From Mauremys mutica (Eukaryota > Chordata > Testudines > Geoemydidae), in NCBI RefSeq assembly GCF_020497125.1, contig NC_059073.1, forward strand, positions 14,219,225 to 14,283,224: a DNA stretch of 64,000 bases, in the 5' to 3' direction. This document shows positions 11,460 through 22,504 of the stretch, piece after piece (within the stretch, counting starts at the first letter, position 1; every line of letters starts with the position of its first letter). A model generated the notes under the pieces. It was not told the DNA's origin. It was given only the letters and a program-made list of their open reading frames with translations, and searched no databases. A program made the translations under genes and the position numbers.

Positions 11460-12330
11460 ACTGGGATTTTCAAAAGCACCTAGGTGCCTGGCTCCCATGG
11501 GAGTAAGGCACTTTTGAAAATCAAGGGAGTTAGGCACCTAAATACCTGTGAGGATCTGGTCTCAGTGGGATTTTCAAAAGTGCTTAGGTGCCTAATTCCC
11601 ATTGAAATCAATGGGAGTGAGAAAGTCAGGACAGTAACACCTCTCTGCCTCTTTAGGCATGTGATGGGGTGGACTAAGCCCAAAGGCCCCCTGCTGGAGG
11701 CCTCAGGGTTCTGTCACACCCATCCCAGGAAAGGAGCAGTGGAGAGGTTCTCCATCAGCAGGCTAGAGGGGCCGCAGGGGAAGTAGCCAATCACAGCCCA
11801 GGAAGACCATATAAAAGGAGCTACAGAACAGTGCAATAGTTCGCTGCTGCATGGAGCAGGAGAAGGAAGGACTATAGACAGCTAAAACTGCTTGCAGGGA
11901 CCGGGGGAGCGAGAGGCTCCTGGCTGGCTGCTAGGGACTGAGTAAGGACTGAGCCGGGGGGGTAGGGGGGGCTACAGAAAAATAATGTCTCCAGGGAGGC
12001 AGTCCTGGGGATACAGCCCCATACCAGGGCTGGACTACTTCAAGAATAAAGCCTAAGGAGGACTAGAGAGAGGCACCATCAGAGGGGTACTGAGATAGGC
12101 CTCCTTGGATTGCATACCCCAGAAGGGGTTTGTGCTAGCTAATGTGCAGACAGTGTGACTCAGCCAGAGGGCTGAGGCACTGAAAACCCATTGGAGAACC
12201 ACCGAAAGGGGTCTCTAGACCTAAAGAATGCAGACAGGCCCAATGAGAAGGGGGCATTCGTGAGAGGTGGGTGCCAACCCTGTTATAGGCAACCAAATAC
12301 CTTTTAAAAATCTGGCCCAGAGCCATTAAA
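11460..12330. repeat. AGGTGCCTA-type dispersed repeat, split by a solo LTR
   Basis: At 11,464-11,655 there are several near copies of TTTTCAAAAG-x-(A/G)CCTAGGTGCCT and TTAGGCACCTAAATACCT, in both orientations. The same repeat resumes after the LTR at 12,288 (GGCAACCAAATACCTTTTAA). Seeing the repeat continue on both sides confirms the LTR insertion site. Confidence 0.55.
11660..12287 (+). mobile_element. Solo LTR with 4-bp target duplication GGCA
   Basis: The 628-bp unit begins TGTGATGGGG and ends CCTGTTATA (an original CA end mutated to TA). It is flanked by GGCA at 11,656-11,659 and 12,288-12,291. Inside are a CCAAT box (about 11,787), a TATA-like ATATAAAAGG (about 11,809) and a polyadenylation signal AATAAA (12,045-12,050), in promoter-to-polyA order for the plus strand. 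No internal retroviral sequence is attached, so it is a solo LTR left by recombination. The 4-bp duplication fits an ERV class I or similar LTR family. The exact family is not assigned. Confidence 0.8.
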
Positions 12331-12469
12331 ACTTGCATTCCTGGCATCTCCATGGATGAATCTGCTGGAACCTATCTGTGAAAGACTCAGTGGAGGAATA
12401 CAACCATTCTGCACCACAATGGAGACATCTGCTCAAGGTGCAGTGGCAGTCAAAAACCAAACAAACATT

Positions 12470-12970
12470 ACCAGGTATGAAAACTAGAACCTAGAATACG
12501 ATCACGCCATGTGCACCTCACCTAGAATAGTGTGTTCCATTCTGGTCACTCCCTTGGGAAAGGCTTTCATTCATCGGAGACAAATAAGCAGGTACATGCT
12601 AGAGGTGTGCAGAATAATGAATGGGCCAGAGAAGGAAAACGAGGTGCTCCCATTTATCTTTTTTCAATATACAAGAATGAGGTGACATCCAATTTAACTG
12701 AAAGACTACATTTAAAAAGGATACATGGAAACATTTAAAAAACAACCACCATGACCCACAATAACCAGCGGATCTCGCTGGAACAAGATGACACCGAGGC
12801 CAAGAGTTTAACAGAAGTCAACAAGGGATTAGACACTTTCATGGACTAAGAAAACAGCCACTGTTTCATTAAAAAAGGATACAAAATACATAATGGATAT
12901 AAAACTCTCATACTTCAGGGCGTAATCCAAATACTAAGTGCCTGGGGCTAGGAAGAAATTTCTCTTTTGC
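12470..12970 (+). mobile_element. Old CR1/L3-like LINE fragment
   Basis: Contains scattered RT C-terminal and 3' signals in plus orientation: 'TGTTCCATTCTGGTCACTCC' (the F-W-P/S-P region), an 'F-KG-DTF-MD' like end, and 'ATACTTCAGGGCGTAA...GGGGCTAGGAAGAAATTTC' which is typical of L3/CR1-like 3' ends. The frame is badly decayed. Confidence 0.5.
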
Positions 12971-12984
12971 TCAAGATAATCCAA

Positions 12985-13125
12985 GAAGGGTTTCCAAACT
13001 TTTTATGCAAGTGACCCCCCCCCAACAACATTTTGTCTTTTTTTGTGACCCACAATATCTGCACCCTCCGCCCTCACACCACAACCCTAATCCCAGTCTG
13101 GTGTGGAAAGACTTGGAGTGGGGGT
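12985..13125. mobile_element. hAT-like fragment (GTTTCCAAACTTTTT end)
   Basis: Begins with GGGTTTCCAAACTTTTTATG and then a C-rich 'gtgaccccccccc' segment, resembling one end of hAT elements of the CAGTGGTTCTCAAAC type. The other end is not found; the copy abuts the CR1 at 13,154. Confidence 0.35.
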
Positions 13126-13153
13126 GTTTGGAGAGTGAGCCCACGTCACACAC

Positions 13154-13436
13154 ATCATAGAATCATAGAAGATTAGGGTTGGAAGAGACCTCAGGAGGTC
13201 ATCTAGTCCAAACCCCTGCTCAAAGCAGGACCAACCCCCAACTAAATCATCCCAGCCAGGGCTTTGTCAAGCTGGGCCTTAAAAACCTCTAAGGATGGAG
13301 ATTCCACCACCTCCCTAGGTAACCCATTCCAGTGCTTCACCACCCTCCTAATGAAATAGTTTTTCCTAATCTCCAACCTAGACCTCCCGCACGGCAACTT
13401 GAGACCATTGCTCCTTGTTCTGTCATCAGTCTGCAG
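13154..13436 (-). mobile_element. CR1 LINE 3' fragment with ORF2 C-terminus
   Basis: Minus-strand CR1. The 3' end carries the CATAGAATCATAGAA octamer repeats. Upstream is an open frame ending in [16 protein letters not shown], with [20 protein letters not shown] before it, the usual CR1 RT C-terminus. The frame is intact over about 60 codons. The copy is 5'-truncated at about 13,436, where unrelated sequence begins. Confidence 0.88.
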
Positions 13437-14732
13437 CGGCTGCTCCTGTCCCGTGGGGGGTGGGCCTGGCTGTCCACGCCAGGCATGGCAACCTGGTGCA
13501 CTGTACTGCAGTGCCACTTCCGGGCAGCTGTACCGAATTTGAATCAGTGTCAGTGTGACCTAGTACAAACTTACAGCTAGGCCAGATGTGACTGGCTCTG
13601 GTGACCGCACCCTCTCCCCAATCATCATGGAGAGGTAGCTGGGCCAGCCCTGAGGGGTGCTGTAACCGCATGTGCCAGTTCACAATGCCTAGAGTGGGGA
13701 GCCAGCCCATAGGACAGGAGCCACTGCTGTGAGGTGAGTGCAGAATGGGCTTCATCTCCAACCTATTCCCCCACCTTTCCTTCCCCTAACGCCTCCCCTC
13801 TGCACTGGTCTGGGAGAACTGTGCACTTGCCTAGTCCATGGCCAGTGATGGGTTAATCCAACCCTGGTTGTGATGACCCATCTTGAACCAACCCACCATT
13901 TGGAAAACAGTGAAGAGTAGGATTTCTTGCACTTTCCTCTGAAGCAGCTGTGAATGACTGATGTTGGAACCATGATGCTGGTCCCCTGGTCTGATCTGTG
14001 AAGTTAGTTCCTGTGTTTGTATAAGTAAGTGTTTAACAGGCAAACACGGGGTTACATTCACATACCTTAAAAACTGCATCACGTGGTAAACTGTGCAAAA
14101 GGCAGGAGCGAAAGGCTCTGGAAGGCGTGTTTCAGATGGGTCATTCCAAAGGCTGGACATAGAATCATGATCAGCCATGTTGCAAGAGGGTGTAGCTGTG
14201 TCAAAGGCAAAAGACTAGCAGCTGCTCATACCCAGGCTGGACGTGGCTCCAGCATTTTACTGCAAGACCATTTTGGTTGCTGAAGGGAAAAAAATACAGT
14301 GTTCCCTCAGAAGGAGCCAACTGATTGCAATACATATATACAGTATTAGCATGTCCTATTATTGCAGCCTCTTGGCTGACAGAGATTTGGATAAGTTGCC
14401 TTTTTTTTCTACATGTGTTCCCACTCTTGCTTGAATGTGAGTGATCTGCTTGGACAGAAACTGAGGGGGCAAATTCAGCCCTGGCACAACTCACACTGAT
14501 TTTGTGGTTGAATTTTCCCCCTGCAGAACACACCCACTGAATGCCATTACATACCCTTGCTATTTACCCCCTTGTTTTGAAGTTGCTTATGCCTGCCATG
14601 TAAATTGCACCTTTCTTTTTGCAACTGGGGCCAAATTCTCTTTTCACTTGCACTGATTTTTATACCCATGAATCTCCACTGCCCTCACTGGAATCAGCCT
14701 GATTGACACCAGTGTGGGATCAGAATATATGG
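13437..14732. other. Unassigned noncoding DNA
   Basis: No gene signature. Open frames at 13,426-14,533 occur on both strands with no domains. GC content is higher at 13,440-13,760 than in the neighbours. Confidence 0.35.
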
Positions 14733-14917
14733 AGATATACCTATCTCATAGAGCCAGAAGGGACCCCAAAAGGTCATTAAGTCCAGCCCCCCACTTTCAC
14801 TAACAGTACCAAATACTGATTTTGCCCCAGTTCCCTAAGTGGCCTTCTCAATGATTGAACTCACAACCCTGGGTTTAGAAGGCCAATGCTCAAACCACTG
14901 AGCTATCCCTCTCCCTC
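14733..14917 (-). repeat. tRNA-derived turtle SINE (cryptodiran Pol III SINE)
   Basis: On the minus strand the unit starts at about 14,917 with GGGATAGCTCAGTGGTTTGA, a Pol III A box. A B-box-like GGGTTGTGAGTTCAATC follows at about 14,852-14,870. The ~75-bp tRNA-like head is joined to a tail resembling a CR1 3' end (GACCTTTTGGGGTCCCTTCTG ...) and a TATATCT terminus. This organisation is known for the tortoise/cryptodiran SINE. It is a SINE, not a functional tRNA gene: the sequence does not close into an acceptor stem with a normal anticodon arm. Confidence 0.88.
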
Positions 14918-16122
14918 AAGGTATCAAGCCCAAGGAATCATTTACTTGTAAGATTCACCTTTTTGTCTTCCCCGGAGGTGCATAGAACAGGTTTTTTCTC
15001 ATGTACTGTAAACTCACCTGCCTGTGTGTTACAGCCAATGAGATCTGGTCACTGAGGAAGAGCCCTTTTACAGCTTCACAGTATGTAGAGGTGGTGGACG
15101 GGGAAGCTAATGGCCTCTGGTTCGTTAACATGAGCGCAAGTGTCTGTGGGAGGTAATTGTAATGATAGTAATAATGCAGGAAACATCCAAATCATCGATC
15201 TCCGTGTCAGTGTGAATCGCAGGGTGCTAAATTACTTAAATTAATCACATACAGCTGCTACAGCCAATGATTAGCATGCTCTCCTGGGGGAGACAGCAAA
15301 TCACACCACATTTACAGTCCTGTGGGAGTTCTCAGGCTCGTTTGGGCTCTTTCTGTGGATTATTTGCAGGGCTAATACATCCTACCAGGCCGCGTGACTT
15401 CCCAGGCTTCAGCCGGTCAATTCTTGCATGAAAGATTTGCAGAGCAGATCCAGGCTACTCCAGGGAGGGAGATGGGGCTTTCAGTAAATGGCAGGCTTTG
15501 GAGGAACAGTGGGTGGCCAGGACTGGCACGCAGGTTGCCCTATAGAGGAAACCCTACTCTCAGTTACATGGGTATATGCTCCCACGGAAGCCAATGGTGG
15601 TTGCACCTGTGTAACTGAGAGCAGATTTTGACCCTAACTTAACTGTTTCAGTCCAGGCTAGATGGGTAGCGGTGACAAAGCTATAACCATTTCACGGCTG
15701 TTCTGTCACCTACATGAATGGAATTAGTGGACAGGTGTCCTCATAAAAAAATACCTTTGCATGAGGTGCCCTTGTTGACAGTCTCACAAAAGAGATCAAG
15801 GACTGAACAGGCTGTTGGGAGAAAACTATCCTCTCACCCTGAGCAGCGGTCCCCCGGCTCAAGGCTGTGGCGCACCGGCAAGAAGCTGCACTCTGCTTGC
15901 CTCTGCTCAGCCTGATCTGTAGAGCAATAGAGGACTTCAGTCTCTGGGGACACCAGGCCGGCAGGGTTCATGCGCCTCAACAATCTTGCCCAAGCAAATG
16001 GAGGAGGCATTCCTTCCTCTGAGCCAGTATCGTGTAGTGCTGGTCCTGGGTAGCATTTGTACTGAGCATTATGGGGGGGGGAGCCCTTGGATGGGGGCTG
16101 AGGATACTCACCCTGTGTTGTT
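14918..16122. promoter_or_regulatory. Mostly unassigned; candidate conserved noncoding stretch at 15,170-15,400
   Basis: No coding signal. The part at 15,170-15,400 is repeat-free with AATTACTTAAATTAATCAC and CCAATGATTAGCATGC blocks, suggestive of a conserved noncoding element. Evidence is texture only. Confidence 0.2.
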
Positions 16123-16147
16123 TAATATATATAGATAGATAGATAGA
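16123..16147. repeat. ATAG tetranucleotide microsatellite
   Basis: Short TATATAGATAGATAGATAGA run immediately before the TGTAAGC end of an LTR. It may be part of the LTR's target site, since TATATA also follows the LTR at 17,425. Confidence 0.8.
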
Positions 16148-17424
16148 TGTAAGCAGAGTCAGGATGAGCCCCACCCTGACATCTGGTGGTAAATTATGGG
16201 GAGTGCGGAAAGAAGTTTCAAGTGTTTGCATTGGTATTTCAGTTATTTGCATTTGGCACTCCCACCCCACTTAGCATACCGCAAAGCAGCATGGGATGGT
16301 TATTTTCACAGCTGTGGGACCCCCAATTTCGTTGTTATTGGGGCAGGAGGAATGAAATGTTGTCACCCTGATTAAGTAAATGAGGAACTACAAAACTGTC
16401 TTATGATAGAGGGTTTCATTATCAACTAAATAGCACTTGCTAGACAAGGGACATGGGTTCCAAAACCCATTGAAAGGAGAGAGGCTGGGGACAGATATCT
16501 GTACTTGGTGCTATAAGCGCCTTGTGTGAGCCAGAAGCACCAGTTCTACCTATGTCTCTCTCCACTGTGGAATGTCAGAGTTAATTTTTGATTCCCTTAA
16601 GAATCTAGATACAGGTTACTGAGCTGAATTCACTGGCACTGGGGCTCCCCTACTATGAGCTGGAATCACTGAAGAGCTGGACTTGCTGAGCTGAGAGCAC
16701 TGAGTACTGTGCCAATGAGTGGGGGAGCCTGAAGCAATACTGTGGAGCAGAGCAGCTGGCAGAGTGGAGTGGAGCAGTTTGTGCAGCCCTGGGTGAGTGG
16801 AGCCAAGCAGCTCGCGAGGACGGCCGGAGCAGATCACAGGACAGCTGGTGGGCCAGAGCAGCTGGCAGAGCAGAGCAGCCCACAGAGCAAGCGGAGCTGA
16901 GTTGTTTGCGGGGACGACTAGTGGAAGCAGAACCCCACGAAGAGGCAGGGCAGTTGGCCCCGAACCACGTAAGGTGCCCCTTTCTACCCAGGCTGGGAGG
17001 GGGACTTCTGCAGAGGGACTCTTGAACTCTGGGGCTGCACTGACCCGGGACAGAGACTTTTGGATTGTGGGACTGTGGGTGATTTGGGGGTTGCTGGACT
17101 CAAGGGCCCAGAGAGAAGGACACAGCCCAATTTGCTGGGGTGGGTCTTTGCTCACAGTTTGACCTGTGAACTCTAGTTGAGGTATTTTCCCAATTTAATG
17201 CTTGTTGTTTATCTTATGTAATTGAACCTTTTCTGTTATACCAAGAGTCTGTGCTTGCGAGAGGGGAAGTATTGCCTCCTTGAGGCGCCCAGGAGTGTGT
17301 GTAAGATTTTCCCAGGTCACTGGGTGGGGGCTCGAGCTGGTTTGCATTATGTTGTGGGGAAGGGACCCCTATATATTGAATCCGGCCCTTGCTGCTATCA
17401 ATTCAGCCTGGCAGAGGGGTTACA
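16148..17424 (+). mobile_element. LTR retrotransposon LTR (about 1.28 kb)
   Basis: Starts TGTAAGCAGAGTCAGG and ends GGCAGAGGGGTTACA, giving TG...CA termini with a TGTAA/TTACA inverted repeat. AT-rich sequence lies on both sides, so a target duplication is hard to call. A GCAGAGCAGAGCAGC-type simple repeat occupies 16,740-16,900. The 179-codon open frame at 16,616-17,155 (minus) overlaps a 121-codon frame on the plus strand and is compositional. The 31,067-31,412 segment ends with the same GGCAGAxGGGTTACA and belongs to the same group. Confidence 0.6.
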
Positions 17425-17747
17425 TATATATAATATTTGCCACTTGATGCAAGCCAATCATCCCTTGTGTGGTGCTGGTTTTTGAGTAACAACACAGTTG
17501 CCTTTATTCCCCATCATTGTCATTGAGTAGCTATCTGGCCTGGTCCCCTCTCAAATTCAGTCTTTTTCAGAAGCCAACTTACCCCATATTCAGACAAGGG
17601 TCATCACATGGTGAAGCCTGCCCAGCTTCCTGAATGAATGCGTTGGGCACCTAGCCAGAGACTCTGTGAATTCTTGGTTGCCTCAGTCCCACGGCTCTAA
17701 AAGGCAGCAGTTGTGGGACTAGGGAAAAAATGTTTCCTGGTTCCACT

Positions 17748-18290
17748 GATGCTTTATTATTATTTATTATATTTATTATGATAGTGCCTGGAGGCCAACC
17801 AAGAATGGGGCTCCATTGTGCTAGGTGCTGTACAAACACATAGAGGCAGTCCCTGGCCCGAAGAGTTTACAATCTAATAAGATGAGAGGTTAATACCTTC
17901 AGATCCATGCTAGAATTTAAGGGACAGATGAGCCTATTGGCTGCTTCCCACAAAATGGGAAGGAGTGATGAGCAGCCCAACTGGCTGCTGCCTGGGTATC
18001 TGAGAAGGTCGTAGCCTCTCCGAGTTGATGAAGGGGAGGTTACCCCAAGAAGACAGTTCCAGGTAAGGAGGTGGCCTAGGGAGGAGCACTAGTCCAGAAA
18101 AATTGAAAGGAGGAGGCTTATATTTGAATTGGGATAATACTTAGGGCGTCCCCTGAATTTAGGAATATTTGCCTATTGGTACAGGAGGTTAGAGGCTTGT
18201 ATTGCCGTAGCTGGTGAAGTTGCTCCCACAGACGTCAAGCTTGTACAGTGCTCTGTGATTCAGGTGCTACATGAATGTAGGATATCATTA
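17748..18290. repeat. MIR/L3-like dispersed repeat
   Basis: Contains ATTGTGCTAGGTGCTGTACAAACACAT and CAGTCCCTGGCCCGAAGAGTTTACAATCTAA, a very common ancient amniote repeat, and a second end at about 18,240-18,290 (CAGTGCTCTGTGATTCAGGTG). The same unit occurs at 39,602-39,743 and in part at 37,740. No coding content. Confidence 0.5.
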
Positions 18291-18344
18291 GTATTCTCAT
18301 TTTCCAGGCAGCAGTGAGTCTGCGAGCCAGGAAATGCTTTAATG

Positions 18345-18412
18345 TCAGCTCGAAAGCTTGTCTGTCACCAACAAAAGCTGGGCCAATAGAAGCTATTCCC
18401 TCACCCACCTTG
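18345..18412 (+). mobile_element. Penelope-like 3' tail, second tail type
   Basis: Reads CTCGAAAGCTTGTCTGTCACC and ends CCTCACCCACCTTG. The GAAAGC start matches the position of the conserved GAAA after the hairpin in the tails at 1,531 and 46,133. Only the part downstream of the hairpin is present, so assignment rests on comparison. Confidence 0.4.
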
Positions 18413-18489
18413 TCTCTCTACTCCCAGAGGGACAGTTACATTGATGCCAATGGGAGATCTACTGATGAAAAGTGCTGTATAAAAGCTAG

Positions 18490-18725
18490 AGGGACAAAGA
18501 AGCAGGTGCTTGGGGTGGCCAATACCAAGGGGCGGCCCTCTGGCCACTATTGGGGTGGCACGTCCAGGTCTTTGGCGGCAATTCGTCAGCAGGTCCCTCA
18601 GTCCCTCTCACAGTGAAGGACCTGCCACCAAATTGCCGCCGAAGAGTGGAGCAACGGGATCGCACTGCCACAGCTTTTTTTTTTTTTTGCTGCTTGTGGC
18701 GGCAGAAAACCCGGAGCCCGCCCTG
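18490..18725. mobile_element. Palindromic GC-rich MITE (hAT-like), partial
   Basis: A near-palindrome with arms GGCGGCAATTCGTCAGCAGGTCC... and its complement GGACCTGCCACCAAATTGCCGCC at about 18,563-18,645. A T11 run follows. The right end is GAGCCCGCCCTG, close to a CAGGGGCGGCTC-type hAT end. The left terminus is missing or degraded. Its GC content is well above the surroundings. Confidence 0.45.
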
Positions 18726-18835
18726 CAAGGTGGGTGAGGGAATATCTTTTAATGGACCCACCTCTGTTGGTGAGAGAGACAAGCTTTCGAACAGAACTAG
18801 GTCCAATAAAAGATACTACTTCGCCCACCTTGCCT
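18726..18835 (-). mobile_element. Penelope-like tail flanked by its own inverted partial copy
   Basis: On the minus strand a CGAAAGCTTGTCTCTCTCACC...CACCTTG tail like that at 18,345 is preceded by an inverted copy of its last ~33 bases. The arms are 18,726-18,758 and 18,801-18,831, with AAGCTTTCG in the centre. The result is an imperfect inverted repeat of about 105 bp. Confidence 0.45.
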
Positions 18836-21800
18836 GTGTAATATCCAGGGGCTGACACGGCAACAACACTGCATATAAGAGCTGGCTATTATTAATATTA
18901 AATTGCTACTGACTTCAGTGACTCAGAAGCAGCCTATTGTAAGAATGTTCCTCCCCGCACCTCCAGCCATCCGCCCCAGCGACCTTCTCCCAGAACACCG
19001 ACAGCCCATGGGAGCGTGTCATGCTTGCTCATATGGGCACATATACCATTGTGATTCAAACCCTTGGCCTGCAGCTAGGGTGACCAGACAGCAAGTGTGA
19101 AAAATCAGGAGGGGGTGGGGCAGGCTCTACTCTGACTCCTGTAAATGCAGACAGACATGAATCACTCAAGACTGCGACATGACGGATGGGGGAGCACACG
19201 GGACACTATGCACTTTAATTCTCACAGCATAAGCTGTCGCTGGGGCTGGAAGAACATGATTATTAGTGTGGCTGTCTCATTACTAGAGAAACAGCAATAT
19301 TAAATGCAGTCTGTTTGCAACAGCTGCCCCTCCCCTCCACAAGACAGCAAAAGCCTAGGAGCTGTGATAGACATATGCCCAACGGTGCTCACAGGTCATC
19401 AAGGCCAGGCTGTCAAGGGCAAGTGGCAATATATTTTGAGCCATGCAGAAAATATTTAGGTCTGGATTGTCGTCTTTGCTTCCACAAGAGGTGGGAAGCC
19501 TGATCCAGTGGGACGGAGGGAGCTGACTTCCTACATCCCCTGGCCTCAAGAGAATCCCTCCGCTCCGCATGTTTGAGGATCAACGTGTGTTGAAGGTGTG
19601 GCGAGAGCGGGGGCAGAGAGGCAACTGCTCTCTATAGCATCATCACCTGCTTCCCTCGACTCCAAGGAAACCCCTCTAGGCAGGTCAGGCTGCTGGGTCA
19701 AAGACGCAGGCCCAGAGGAGCTGATGCTTCCCACGGTATCGTTGCCTCGAGCCCCGCGGAGGATCCCAGCTGAAGAGAATGCTGGCTTTGGTGGGGAGAG
19801 TGGCAGACAAGCCCTGCAGACAGACAGATCGCTGGCAGACAAGGATCCAGGTCATAAAAGCGCCATCCTAATCGAGGCTAAAAGGTTCCCCGTAAGAAAG
19901 TGTCAACACACAGGCCCAATATAGACCAGCTTTCTGATATGCAGAGGGGCACCGTAGTGGGAAGCATGTGCTAACTGTTCTGTGAGCAGAGGACTTTAGC
20001 CTCCAGTACTGTCCACTGGGCACCTTCCAACAGCGCTAAATTCAACTGGGAAAGCGAGCGCCTGGGAGAAGAGCGCCCACACATCTGTGTGAAGACCCCC
20101 CCCAAACCCAACTGGGTCTTTTACACCATGACTCTGACGTAACGTAGCTGTACAGGCAGCGCTGCATATGCATCATCCATCCCAGCGTAGCCTTCCGACA
20201 CCTAATTTCAGTGCCCGGCTCAGTTCCCAGTTACAGCTACTGGCCTTTTTTTTTAGCACGTGTCACCCACTGCTGCGTTTAGCGGATGGATGGCCCTTCT
20301 TCTGATCGCTGGAATTGCTTAGCTAGAAGATGCATGCACTCATATACCATGTTCCAAGAACACTGCTCCCAGGCATGTCGCCTGTGGCTGACGCTTAGAG
20401 TTCTGGGGATGGGGTGGAAGGAACCATTGACTCATAAGTGCTGGCTACCATAGATCTCTCTCTCTCTCTTATGGAAGTCAAAAGAAAACAAGAAACACTG
20501 CCCTGGAGGGGGCTAGATGGCTGGCAGCATAAGCCCAATATGCCCATATAGTCCTCTCCTTTGAGATCACTAGTTCAAGACAAGCCGAGTTAGAGGAACA
20601 AATGAAGAAAAAGTGTGTATTTCATTGCAAGTTCTGGGGGAATGTTGCTAGGCAGCCTCTGCTGACTCCACTGGGAATCCGGCCAGGAGACTGGGACTAA
20701 CCTATGTTTTGGCAAAGAGTGCCATGGATCTTTGAGGACCACAGCTGGTCAGGACCAAAGTCATCTCATCTGAAAACTGACAGCCTAACAGCACAGTGCC
20801 ATAAAATCCAGGCCGAGGCACTGGTTTAATAATGACTTGGGAGGAAGAATGCTACCCACCGTATCATGAACACCATGTTTGGCAGCATCCCGCAGTGGCC
20901 TGATTTCCACCCCCTCTCCCCACCACATACACACAATCATTTCTAAGAAGGCTGTGCGAATTAGTAGTGTCCTGCAAAGGGAAGAGAAGGAAGAAAACGG
21001 GGCCCCAGTTCACAAAAGCATCATCTCCGTCTCAGCTGTAAGGGAAGGATCAGAACTCTCACAGTGTCCCTGCAGAAATTAACCTCAGCCAGCAAAGTCA
21101 GCCCAGTGAGATGGATGCAAGGCTCAGCGAATTGTTCTAAAAAAAGACGAGAGGTGGAAGGGGGCATGTTTTCAAGGTTAATAGTCGGTAAATTTTTGTG
21201 GCATGTGGGGAAGTAGGAAAGAGCTTGCAGAAAGCAGTGACGTATGAAGAGTACTGTGGGAAGAGAGAGTGAGCGAGAAACAGAGGCCCCCTCCTCATCC
21301 CTGGCTATAGATTTTCAGAGAACCAATACTAGTAATATTTACCCACGTGGAGGCTGAACATGAAGGCCACACACTTGTCAATGGGATACAGAAGAAAGGG
21401 CTGTCACAGGATGGCTGGCCCCTTGCAAGGAAGCAGGTTTAGCTGCCCGGTGCTAGAACAGGTACTCTCAGTTGGCCAATTCACAGGATCAGCACCTGGG
21501 GCGATCAACGGCCCGGCTGTCAGCAAGGAAGGGGGATGCTTAGGGAGCAGGCGCAGCAGGAATTCTCAGGGAGAGGTTGCCAGAGTCCCCTGCTGGGAGG
21601 GGAGGTAGTGGGAAAAGGGTCTCCAGGGAGAGAGCGCTGGGAGGCAGTGCTTAATTAACAGAGTGCGGGAGAACCTGGCAATGAGCCCTGAAGCAGGAGG
21701 GACTGAAGAGGCCAAGGGGGAAATTGCCTGGGAGCTGTAGCCCAGGGTAGGCGGAGCAACTGTGCACGTATTTTGCTTATGTCTGAGAAGTAAAAGTTGC

Positions 21801-22504
21801 TTGGGTAAGAGACTCTGGGTGCGGCAGTGGGCTGGGGCAGCTCCTCACACAGACAGTGAAGCAGTGCTATGAGGGGGTGGGGGAGATGTTTTTAGATCCT
21901 ACCCGAACGGCACCTAAGGGCTGACATATTGTTAACCTCAGCAAATAAAATGTAATTAAAGCGACAATTCCTGACTGCTCCGCTTTGCTGGAGAAAGCAA
22001 GAAAGGACACCCAGACCACAGGGAGTAAGGAAGGGAGCGCACTGAAGGGAGATGTTTATTAAGATGACATAAATCTGCAAATCATCACCATGAAAAGACT
22101 GGAGAGCTCAGGAGGTGGCTAATGGGGGCCAGAGCCTTTCATCTCTAGGTCACTGGTGCAGAGTTGAGCTGTGTGCATATTAGCTGAAAGTTGTTAGCCT
22201 CTCATGACTTCTTAGCGGCCTGTCTGAAATGAGCTGAATAGCTCAGTCCTGTTCCCCGTGGGTGGGTGTCCATATCACAGTTAACTTCTCTGTTGGCAAG
22301 GATTGAATGAGTATTTAGCACTGAACTACCTTCTCACCTATTAGAGCCAGCCCCACAGATGAGGTGCATTGCCAAGACAGTGCTGCTGATGCCTGCACTG
22401 CAGCTATGGATATACAGTGGACTTTGTTCTCTGGGGATGTCAGTCAGGTACCTTCAGTGAGCCCTACATTCTTTAACAATGAAAAATGTAGGTTAAAGCC
22501 CTAA
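18836..22504. other. Unassigned noncoding DNA with small repeat pieces
   Basis: No gene found. The 108-codon frame at 19,598-19,924 has no domain and is shadowed by a 98-codon frame opposite. 19,076-19,118 starts TAGGGTGACCAGACAG, a hAT end related to the MITE at 52,538. 20,455-20,470 is a TC run. 21,560-21,880 has the purine-rich style of an LTR, without clear ends. 19,130-19,320 is repeat-free and may be conserved noncoding DNA. Confidence 0.4.

Noticed and set aside
14852..14917. Genuine tRNA gene
   Set aside because: A and B boxes are present, but they belong to a SINE head joined to a LINE-like tail; a second diverged copy is at 51,785 and the cloverleaf does not close.
16616..17155. 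179-codon minus-strand frame
   Set aside because: Lies inside an LTR with GCAGAGCAGAGC simple repeats; Ser/Pro/Ala-rich shadow of repeat composition.
19598..19924. 108-codon open frame as a small gene
   Set aside because: No domain, no start context, and a 98-codon frame on the other strand covers the same GC-rich DNA.
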